Part shown: one piece after another, positions 48,217-54,612 of the stretch
How the letters are laid out: every line of letters begins with the position of its first letter
Position numbering within the stretch: position 1 is the first letter of the stretch
Source of the DNA: Mangrovimonas yunxiaonensis
GTDB lineage: Bacteria > Bacteroidota > Bacteroidia > Flavobacteriales > Flavobacteriaceae
Assembly (NCBI RefSeq): GCF_000733475.1
Contig: NZ_JPFK01000007.1
Coordinates: 116,001-180,000 of the forward strand
Length of the DNA: 64,000 bases
Reading direction: 5' to 3'
Notes under the pieces: generated by a model
What the model was told of the DNA's origin: nothing
The model's input: the letters and a program-made list of their open reading frames with translations, nothing else
The model's database searches: none
Made by a program: the position numbers and the translations under genes

Positions 48217-48921
48217 ATGAACAAACAAATAGAGCTACAGGAATTAGGGGAAAAAGATTATAAAGCGACTTGGGACTATCAGGAATCGCTTTTTAAAACA
48301 ATTTTAGACTTAAAGATTAAAAATAGAAGAGAAGATTTAAGTCTAGAAACGCCCAATTATTTTTTATTTGTCGAGCACCCACATGTGTATACACTTGGTA
48401 AGAGTGGCGATATGTCTAACTTATTAATAAACGAAACCCAATTGGCAGAAAAAGGGGCGACGTTTTATAAGGTAAACCGTGGTGGCGATATTACGTATCA
48501 TGGCCCGGGGCAAATTGTAGGGTATCCTATATTGGATTTGGATAATTTTTTTACCGACATTCATAAATACCTGCGCTTTTTAGAAGAAACCATAATCCTT
48601 ACTCTAGCCGAGTATGGTTTAAAGGCCGAACGTAGCGAAGGCGAAACCGGTGTGTGGCTGGATGTAGGAACACCCTTTGCTAGAAAAATTTGCGCTATGG
48701 GCGTGCGTGCCAGTCGTTGGGTAACCATGCATGGTTTTGCCTTAAATGTAAATGCCAATCTGGGGTATTTCGATAACATGATTCCTTGTGGCATTCGTGG
48801 AAAAGCCGTAACCTCCTTAAACGTAGAGTTGGGGCAAAAAGAGGTTGATGTAAACGAGGTAAAAGACAAACTTCTAAAACATTTTAAAACGTTGTTTGAA
48901 GCGGAATTTGTAACCAAATAA
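48217..48921 (+). CDS. lipB: Octanoyl-ACP:protein N-octanoyltransferase LipB
   Basis: A 234-residue enzyme that moves octanoate from ACP to lipoyl domains, the first step of lipoate synthesis. Signature VNRGGDITYHGPGQIVGYPI, the Lys in ARKICAMGVRASRWVTMHGF, and catalytic Cys in NMIPCGIRGKAVTSL. The TTG at 48208 is in frame, but the ATG at 48217 is better. A perfect -7 box (TAATTTTG, 48203-48210) lies only 6 nt before the ATG, so a transcript from it would be nearly leaderless; read-through from the Pmp3-like gene is the alternative. Confidence 0.95.
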   Translation: MNKQIELQELGEKDYKATWDYQESLFKTILDLKIKNRREDLSLETPNYFLFVEHPHVYTLGKSGDMSNLLINETQLAEKGATFYKVNRGGDITYHGPGQIVGYPILDLDNFFTDIHKYLRFLEETIILTLAEYGLKAERSEGETGVWLDVGTPFARKICAMGVRASRWVTMHGFALNVNANLGYFDNMIPCGIRGKAVTSLNVELGQKEVDVNEVKDKLLKHFKTLFEAEFVTK

Positions 48922-48926
48922 AAACT

Positions 48927-48959
48927 AAAAAGCACTCAATAATTGAGTGCTTTTTTTTT
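48927..48959. terminator. Bidirectional terminator between lipB and the nucleoid-associated gene
   Basis: AAAAAGCACTCAA pairs with TTGAGTGCTTTTT around a three-nt loop; A-tract on one side and T-tract on the other, so it can serve both convergent genes. Confidence 0.9.
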
Positions 48960-50007
48960 AGCCTTCTTCGTTAAAATACACTTTGTAATAGTGCATTTTT
49001 TTCTCATCGTCGTAACCGCGTTCCAGATATTCGCTGGAAGCCTCTGGCGCATCAATATCTAGTTTTATTTGAATGTTGGTATCGAGTTTAATTTCGGTTT
49101 TTAATTTGCGTTTGGCTTTTTTAACCACATTTTCGGCTACATCAAAGTGGTTTTTTATAACAATGTCCAGCTCGCTTTCAAAGCTTTTCTTGTAGTCGTC
49201 AAAAAGGGTTTTGTGTTTGTCCTCTTCAAAAATATCGTCTTTAAAGTCTTCTATATTAACACTTTCGTGTTCTTTAAAATAGTCGATGGTTTTTGCAAGA
49301 AAGGTGTTTTGTTCTTGGTTGCCATAGGAGGGTTTTAGTACTTCTTCAGAAAAGTCCCTACACAATTCTATGTATTGTTGGGTGTGTTGGTTGGCATCAT
49401 CGGCATAGGCTACATTTAAAAAGTGCTTGGTCCAATATTGGGCATCGTAATTGTTATTGTCGGCACATAGCACCATGCGGCCTTCGCCATCGCTTTGGTT
49501 TAAAATAAGACAGCCTTTATCAACTTTTTTACTGCTAATGCCTTTTTGCACGACAATATCGTAACTGTTGTTTTCTAGATATGTTTGAAAAAAGTTGACT
49601 TTACTTTCTATTTTAAAAATGCCTAGGGCATTGGTGGTTATGTCGTTAAATTCAATACCTTCAAAAAGCACGATAAGCACATCGCCGGTTTTTATTTGAG
49701 CCGAATTGGATTGCTCGAACAAATGCTCTACAATATGTTTGGAGGTGTCTATAAAGGCCTCGTCATCTAAAAAAATAGTATTGCTGTAAGTGTTTATTTC
49801 GTTTAGGCTAATATCGGCATGGTGGCTAAAGCGGTAGCTTTGCACTTCGCTAACAAAAGGTTTTAGTAGAAAGGGCAGCATGAGGTCGTAGCTAGCATCA
49901 TCAAAATGAATCAGGTCTTCAGAAAACGCATTTCGGGTATGGTTAAACTTATTGCCCACCTTATGCAAAATGCATTTTGCAATGGTGGCGTTTTTGCGTG
50001 AAATCAT
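48958..50007 (-). CDS. Nucleoid-associated protein (NdpA/YejK-like)
   Basis: A 349-residue protein beginning MISRKNATIAKCILHKVGNK. The sequence FDDASYDLMLPFLLKPFVSE, ADISLNEINTY and the later GILKIESKVNF-like beta region match the 37-kDa nucleoid-associated protein family, which binds DNA and condenses the nucleoid. The C-terminal third is rich in Lys/Asp/Glu. A TTG at 50028 would add seven residues; the ATG at 50005-50007 is preferred. Confidence 0.8.
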   Translation of the reverse strand: MISRKNATIAKCILHKVGNKFNHTRNAFSEDLIHFDDASYDLMLPFLLKPFVSEVQSYRFSHHADISLNEINTYSNTIFLDDEAFIDTSKHIVEHLFEQSNSAQIKTGDVLIVLFEGIEFNDITTNALGIFKIESKVNFFQTYLENNSYDIVVQKGISSKKVDKGCLILNQSDGEGRMVLCADNNNYDAQYWTKHFLNVAYADDANQHTQQYIELCRDFSEEVLKPSYGNQEQNTFLAKTIDYFKEHESVNIEDFKDDIFEEDKHKTLFDDYKKSFESELDIVIKNHFDVAENVVKKAKRKLKTEIKLDTNIQIKLDIDAPEASSEYLERGYDDEKKMHYYKVYFNEEG

Positions 50008-50057
50008 AACATTAATATTAGAGTGCAATACTAATCATTTCCTTGAAGAAAAGCCCT

Positions 50058-50088
50058 AAAAAAACCGAAGCTTGTAACTTCGGTTTTT
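50058..50088 (-). terminator. Terminator of the legumain-like lipoprotein operon
   Basis: AAAAACCGAAG pairs with CTTCGGTTTTT, loop CTTGTAA; on the minus strand a T run follows. It lies 24 bp after the last gene of the operon. Confidence 0.85.
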
Positions 50089-50111
50089 AAAAATTATTTA
50101 GGACGATTTAA

Positions 50112-50648
50112 TTAGTCTTCTAATTCGAAATGAGTTATTAATTCTTCATATGACATTTTTGAGTAATCTATAGTGTTTTTGGCTTCTACACCACCGGGTA
50201 TTAAAACATATTTAAAATTAATATAAGTTAGAGTTTCTAAATCACTTATGTCAGACCCGTTTGCAAAAATAACTAGTGAGTTTTCTACACCCTCACTAGG
50301 AACATTAGCTAAAGCGAAAGAAAGCATGTCCTCGTAAGGTAAAGGATGTATAATAGATTCTCCATTCAAATTTTGTCTTAAGTATACCATGGCTACACCA
50401 CCATTATCGACAAATTCTTGGTAGTTTGGAATGTTTATGGCCATATAAGCATAATCATTAGCAGTATTAATATGATCAAATTGAATTTGGAACCAATCTG
50501 AAGCGATTACATTCGCATTGCCGTCTTTTCCAGGAGCGCCATCTTCGCCGTCTTCTGGCGAGCATGCAACATTAAAAGATAGTAATAATGCAAGCATAAG
50601 GATTGATGTTGCTTTTAAATGAATCTTGATTGTTTTTAAAGTTTTCAT
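50112..50648 (-). CDS. Lipoprotein with short collagen-like segment
   Basis: A 178-residue lipoprotein; signal peptide ending LLLSFNVACSPEDG with Cys at about 29. Directly after it comes a short Gly-x-y stretch (GEDGAPGKDGNA), often found at the start of Bacteroidota surface lipoproteins. The rest is beta-rich (WFQIQFDHINTANDYAYMAI, GGVAMVYLRQNLNGES). Function unknown. It follows the legumain-like gene by 30 bp and shares its promoter and terminator. Confidence 0.7.
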   Translation of the reverse strand: MKTLKTIKIHLKATSILMLALLLSFNVACSPEDGEDGAPGKDGNANVIASDWFQIQFDHINTANDYAYMAINIPNYQEFVDNGGVAMVYLRQNLNGESIIHPLPYEDMLSFALANVPSEGVENSLVIFANGSDISDLETLTYINFKYVLIPGGVEAKNTIDYSKMSYEELITHFELED

Positions 50649-50678
50649 TTTTAAATAAAATTTATGGGTTAAAAATGG

Positions 50679-52016
50679 TTATAAATACATGTTGTTGCCT
50701 ATGCCGCCAGTGGTTGGAGTGTTTTCAATACCATCGCCGTTATCGTCGTATTGAGGGTTTTCTGATCTAGCATCGTTATCTAAAATATACATTTGTGCTT
50801 CGTACATTGATATTTGACCGTTGCCGTCTAGATCGGCATTTACAGGAGCTCCAGTAATAGGGTTTTCTCCCATGATAGCCGAGAAAAAGTGAAAGGTTTG
50901 TTCACCGTATTGTCCTGAGTGATGACTCCATGTGACTTGAAACTCGGTACCAGAAGTTAAAACAACTCGGTTATCACCTCTAAAGTCCCAGATAACACCA
51001 CCACTATAACAAGGTTTTACTACAGCAATCATACTGCTCATGTTAAGGTTGTTAATTCTTTCGGCTAACCAATCGTCGGTTAATGCTGTGGAGTTGTTAT
51101 AGAAGTAATATTGTTCATCTGAATTATCATTTATGCTACCACGATTATCATCACCATCACTATCAAAAACAGCTGTACTATAGCGTCCGTCGTTATCTTT
51201 TCCACCACCATGATTATTCATCATCAGGAAAAACTGATCTTGTCCATTCATGAATTCATTTAAATAAGAAAAGGCATTGTCTAATCCTGTTGGAGTAGCG
51301 GCATAGTGTACAGGAATATCGGAGTCTTCACCTGTTCCATTTTTATAAACTACACGTATGTTTTCTTCTTGATACCCCTTGTTTAATAAAATTTGGTACA
51401 TAAGCTTTATGTCGTTCCAATAACGCGTATAGGCGTATGAAGAATTTATACCGCCACTATACAGCAAGGCTTTTTTGTGAGCAAACGGATCGATTTGAAA
51501 ATTACATAACATAGGATATCTGTCACAAATTGAAAAAACGGGAATAGGTGTAATGACTACCGAACTGTTTAGAATTACAATATTCGAAATATTAGTGACT
51601 AGAATAGTTGCTAGCGACACATCGCCAATTAATTCGGCACTTTGTAAAATGGTACTATCGCTATTCTCAACACAAGTCCCTGTTATTCTTACACGCTTTC
51701 CAAAGTAGTCGTCATGATTAATTTGATTGCTAACTTGAGAAACATCTAAATGAATATAGTTGTCTTCTTCGGTTAAAGCATCTACATAAAAATCATCAGC
51801 ATTGGTAAGTAGTTTTGTAACGCCATTAGTGTTTATAAAAATGCCTTCAACGGTAAATTCTTGTCCAATGTTATCGCGCCAATTGTCTGTTTTTACTTCA
51901 GAGAAAGAAGTTGTTTGAGGATCGTCATCTGTGGTCGGGCTTTCCGAGTCGTCATTTTCACAGCTACAAAACCCTATAAGGAGCAGTGAAAGAAATAAAA
52001 TTCTTAAAGTTTTCAT
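50679..52016 (-). CDS. Lipoprotein with legumain-like (C13, caspase-fold) domain
   Basis: A 445-residue lipoprotein (Cys19 followed by ENDDSES). Residues about 45-135 look like an OB-fold (EFTVEGIFINTN, GKRVRITGTCVENS). Residues about 180-385 resemble clan CD cysteine peptidases of the C13 family: KKALLYSGGINSSYAYTRYW, His269 in MNNHGGG and Cys336 in KPCYSGG. Near the C terminus are two calcium-loop-like motifs: DLDGNGQISMYE (395-406) and DDNGDGIEN (424-432). It would act at the cell surface or outer-membrane periplasmic face. Preceded by a site of the shared motif (52044-52072). Confidence 0.75.
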   Translation of the reverse strand: MKTLRILFLSLLLIGFCSCENDDSESPTTDDDPQTTSFSEVKTDNWRDNIGQEFTVEGIFINTNGVTKLLTNADDFYVDALTEEDNYIHLDVSQVSNQINHDDYFGKRVRITGTCVENSDSTILQSAELIGDVSLATILVTNISNIVILNSSVVITPIPVFSICDRYPMLCNFQIDPFAHKKALLYSGGINSSYAYTRYWNDIKLMYQILLNKGYQEENIRVVYKNGTGEDSDIPVHYAATPTGLDNAFSYLNEFMNGQDQFFLMMNNHGGGKDNDGRYSTAVFDSDGDDNRGSINDNSDEQYYFYNNSTALTDDWLAERINNLNMSSMIAVVKPCYSGGVIWDFRGDNRVVLTSGTEFQVTWSHHSGQYGEQTFHFFSAIMGENPITGAPVNADLDGNGQISMYEAQMYILDNDARSENPQYDDNGDGIENTPTTGGIGNNMYL

Positions 52017-52043
52017 AGAATAAAATGTATTGGTTAATATGTA

Positions 52044-52072
52044 TCTATGTTTTAGCCTTGTAAAAGGTTAAC
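52044..52072 (-). promoter_or_regulatory. Shared-motif site before the legumain-like operon
   Basis: GTTAACCTTT, 13 nt, CATAGA on the minus strand, ending 27 nt before the ATG at 52016. The ~60 bp around it resemble the site before the YD-repeat lipoprotein. Confidence 0.6.
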
Positions 52073-52089
52073 ATTAGAGCGTTATATTA

Positions 52090-52998
52090 TTATGGGGTTT
52101 CGGTTATTTCGTAAATCCAGTTTTTACTTGTAACATCACCATTGGAGTGTGTTACTTCTGCTGAAATTGGATAATCAAACTCGTTATACACGTAATCGTA
52201 TTCTTTTAACGAACTATAAGAGTCACCTTGGATAGCTACCTGTGTTATATTGTTATTGTTGTAAATACATGTTCGGAAAAACACATAATTTTCGGGAGAT
52301 TGATCATAAAGTTCGGCTAGGTTAAATATAGATTGAGGGTTGTCAATTCCCAGTTTGTTTAGGGTTAAGATACCTGGGTTTTTTTTGTTGTCGTAACTAA
52401 ATGTTTGGGTTTCGGTTATTGTGTAAGTTAGCCCGTTGTCATAGCTAGCTTCGTTTATTATTTGTGAAACATTTCCTTGGGTGTTGTAAAACAATTTAAC
52501 TTTAGTGCTATAGCTATTTTCACTAGCTGTTTCGGTAACAGTAGTAATTTTATTATCAGTATTGTATTCGTATTGTCGTTCTATATAATTAGTTGTTCCA
52601 CTTGAGCTATAAGTGTAATGTGTGTAAGATGTTAAAACCAAATTGTTATTATTGTATGTGTAGTTTGTTGCAATGTTGGTGAATAAGGCCGAATTAGTTT
52701 GTGTAACACCCGACACCCTATCTAAACTATCGTAATTATAAGTGTAATTAGAAAACTGAATTATTTTACCTTCACTATCATAAATAATATTACTAGGGAC
52801 TCCGCTATAGGTGTAACTTGTTAGTCTATCATTTTCATCGTAATTAAATAAAGTTTCCAAAGTACCAGTAATTACGCCTGTAAGTTTTATTGATTGTGTA
52901 GGAATGATATCATTTTGAGGCATATTATCGTCATCACTACTACAATTATAAATCAATAATGAAAAAAATATAATTCCGATTAGTTGTAAGGTTTTCAT
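52090..52998 (-). CDS. Lipoprotein with YD-repeat-like beta strands
   Basis: A 302-residue lipoprotein (MKTLQLIGIIFFSLLIYNC then SSDDDN). The mature part has repeated short strands with Y-D and N-D turns: FNYDENDRLTSYTYSG, IIYDSEGKIIQFSNYTYNYD, SLDRVSGVTQT, resembling YD/RHS-type repeats. These usually form a beta-shell in surface or toxin proteins, but no toxin domain is present here. It is preceded by a shared-motif site and followed by the promoter of the legumain-like operon. Confidence 0.7.
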   Translation of the reverse strand: MKTLQLIGIIFFSLLIYNCSSDDDNMPQNDIIPTQSIKLTGVITGTLETLFNYDENDRLTSYTYSGVPSNIIYDSEGKIIQFSNYTYNYDSLDRVSGVTQTNSALFTNIATNYTYNNNNLVLTSYTHYTYSSSGTTNYIERQYEYNTDNKITTVTETASENSYSTKVKLFYNTQGNVSQIINEASYDNGLTYTITETQTFSYDNKKNPGILTLNKLGIDNPQSIFNLAELYDQSPENYVFFRTCIYNNNNITQVAIQGDSYSSLKEYDYVYNEFDYPISAEVTHSNGDVTSKNWIYEITETP

Positions 52999-53027
52999 TT
53001 TAAATAAAGTTTATTGATTAACATCTA

Positions 53028-53055
53028 TTTATGCTTTCACTTGTAAAAGGTTAAC
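53028..53055 (-). promoter_or_regulatory. Shared-motif site before the YD-repeat lipoprotein
   Basis: GTTAACCTTT, 12 nt, CATAAA on the minus strand, ending 29 nt before the ATG at 52998. Confidence 0.6.
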
Positions 53056-53062
53056 ATCAAAT

Positions 53063-53110
53063 AAATAAAAAAGCCAAAAGTTTATGCTTCGCTATGCATA
53101 AACCCTTGGC
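53063..53110 (-). terminator. Terminator of the putative small RNA
   Basis: GCCAAGGGTTTATGC pairs with GCATAAACTTTTGGC on the minus strand with G-U wobbles, followed by TTTTTT. In the plus-strand RNA the same positions are A-C mismatches, so the hairpin is suited to the minus strand. No gene ends here. Confidence 0.7.
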
Positions 53111-53173
53111 CTTGCAATTAACTAACTCAAAAAAAATGAGGTGTATAAAAGCATGACTATAAGCCATGTGCTT
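53063..53173 (-). ncRNA. Putative ~110-nt small RNA
   Basis: A minus-strand transcript is predicted from the shared-motif promoter (53180-53208) to the terminator at 53063-53110, in the 308-nt gap between the divergent YD-repeat lipoprotein and sigma-factor genes. It has two possible short ORFs: a 36-codon one from 53167 that would run through the terminator and past it, and an 11-codon one from 53154 (MLLYTSFFLS). Neither looks like a protein, so a regulatory RNA is the better guess. Unproven. Confidence 0.4.
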
Positions 53174-53179
53174 TAAATC

Positions 53180-53208
53180 TTTATGTTGCATAAGCGGTTA
53201 GGATTAAC
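53180..53208 (-). promoter_or_regulatory. Shared-motif site before the putative small RNA
   Basis: GTTAATCCTA, 13 nt, CATAAA on the minus strand; the first half deviates at two positions from GTTAACCTTW, so it is the weakest of the five. Confidence 0.45.
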
Positions 53209-53278
53209 ATAATTGTAAGGTTTTTTTTGTTAAAGAGATGGTGGTGTATAGGTTTAAAGGTTATTTTTGGCTATTGGT

Positions 53279-53306
53279 GTTAACCTTAAACCACAATTTT
53301 CATTAA
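53279..53306 (+). promoter_or_regulatory. Shared-motif site before the sigma-factor gene
   Basis: GTTAACCTTA, 12 nt, CATTAA, abutting the sigma-factor ATG at 53307. It suggests autoregulation. The zero distance is odd: a standard -10 would start transcription inside the gene, so the transcript may be leaderless or the box may act otherwise. Confidence 0.5.
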
Positions 53307-53879
53307 ATGGAAAATACTAATGCGAGCCATCATATACTAAAGGCGCTTCGGTCTGGTTCAGAGCGCACCCAGAGAGAAGTTTATGAAGCCAATAGGGACA
53401 AGTTTTTAAACTTTGCTAAACGGTATGCCCTTTCAGAAGAAGATGTTATTGATGTTTATCAGGATGCGTATATCATTTTTTACAACAATATTGTTTCTGG
53501 AAAGTTAGAGGTGCTTACAAGCAGTATAAGTACGTATTTATTCAGTATTGGGAAAAACCTAATTATGGACCGGTTAAGAAAACAGAAAAGGCAATTAAAA
53601 ACCAACGATTACACGCATTTGGTTCAGGACGAAACGTCCGACTTGTCCGCTTTAGATTTAGAGCCGGAAGCTTTAAGCGAAGAACAGGAACTTTTACGAA
53701 CACACTTTGGGACGTTAGGAAAAAAATGTCAAGAAATTTTAACCCTATTTTACTACAGAGGGTTTACCATAAGTGAAATATTGGAGTTTAGCGACTACAA
53801 TAGTGAGAACGTGATAAAAAGCCAAAAATCACGCTGTTTAAAAACATTAAGAGAACTTATTAAATCTAATACGATTTAA
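53307..53879 (+). CDS. ECF-type RNA polymerase sigma factor
   Basis: A 190-residue sigma-70 family protein with region 2 (about 10-90: DKFLNFAKRYALSEEDVIDV, YQDAYIIFYNNI, STYLFSIGKNLIMDRLRKQK) and region 4 (about 125-185: LGKKCQEILTLFYYRGFTIS, with HTH ending SENVIKSQKSRCLKTLREL). There is no region 3, as in extracytoplasmic-function factors. The downstream TPR protein gene is 1 bp away, the usual position for its anti-sigma factor. The only ATG possible is at 53307; the codon before it is a stop. Confidence 0.88.
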   Translation: MENTNASHHILKALRSGSERTQREVYEANRDKFLNFAKRYALSEEDVIDVYQDAYIIFYNNIVSGKLEVLTSSISTYLFSIGKNLIMDRLRKQKRQLKTNDYTHLVQDETSDLSALDLEPEALSEEQELLRTHFGTLGKKCQEILTLFYYRGFTISEILEFSDYNSENVIKSQKSRCLKTLRELIKSNTI

Positions 53880-53880
53880 A

Positions 53881-54612
53881 ATGAATAAAGACGACCTATT
53901 ATATAAGTACTTCTCAAATTCCTTAACGTTAAAGGAAACGCAAACATTCAACGAACTGTTAGAACAGGATGCGGCATTTAAAGCCCAGTTCGAGTTTGAG
54001 AAAAACCTAAAAAGTGCCATAAAAGAAACCGAAAGCCGTAAGTTAAAAGCAAGGCTTAAAGAGGTTGAGCAAGATTTAGCCAACACTACAATTAAACCGG
54101 GTAAAACAAGGTTTAATTACCAGATGTTTGCCGTTGCTGCTTCTATTGTTGTGTTTTTAGGTTGGTTTGGTTATAACACTCTTTTTGGCCTAAATTACAA
54201 CAGACTTTACCAAGACAATTATAAAACTTATCCCAATACCGTTTATAGTATAACAAGAGGAGATGCTAATAATTCTTTAGAACGAGCGGCTTTTGTGGCT
54301 TACGAAGCAGAAGATTATAAGCAAGCGGTGGCGACGTTTAAAGAAATTGAGCAGACCAATAAAGCGAGCTATATTTCATTTTATATGGGGCAGACTTATT
54401 TGGAATTGGAAAATTTAGAAGCCGCCAAAACCATGTTCGAAAAGGTGATAGAAACTGAAAAAGATTTTGTGCCCGAAGCCCATTGGTATTTGGCCCTAAC
54501 GTATTTAAAGTTGAAAAACAAGACGCAGGCCAAAGTGCAATTAAACACATTGGTAAATACGTATACATACAATAAAGAAAAGGCGTTAGAGATTCTTGAC
54601 CGTTTAGATTAA
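53881..54612 (+). CDS. Single-pass TPR protein, likely anti-sigma factor
   Basis: A 243-residue protein. Residues 1-80 are charged and helical (LYKYFSNSLTLKETQTFNEL) and predicted cytosolic; TM at 81-103 (QMFAVAASIVVFLGWFGYNT); periplasmic part 104-243 with three TPR motifs (AAFVAYEAEDYKQAVATFKE, SFYMGQTYLELENLEAAKTM, AHWYLALTYLKLKNKTQAKV). Position next to the sigma gene and topology suit a membrane anti-sigma factor whose periplasmic TPRs take part in signalling. This is inference: no classical anti-sigma or zinc motif is seen. Its stop overlaps the convergent CHAT gene by 4 bp. Confidence 0.65.
   Translation: MNKDDLLYKYFSNSLTLKETQTFNELLEQDAAFKAQFEFEKNLKSAIKETESRKLKARLKEVEQDLANTTIKPGKTRFNYQMFAVAASIVVFLGWFGYNTLFGLNYNRLYQDNYKTYPNTVYSITRGDANNSLERAAFVAYEAEDYKQAVATFKEIEQTNKASYISFYMGQTYLELENLEAAKTMFEKVIETEKDFVPEAHWYLALTYLKLKNKTQAKVQLNTLVNTYTYNKEKALEILDRLD

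Noticed and set aside
53057..53167. A 36-residue ORF in the sigma/lipoprotein gap
   Set aside because: It runs through the terminator hairpin and past its U-tract, has no recognisable sequence features, and is more likely non-coding.
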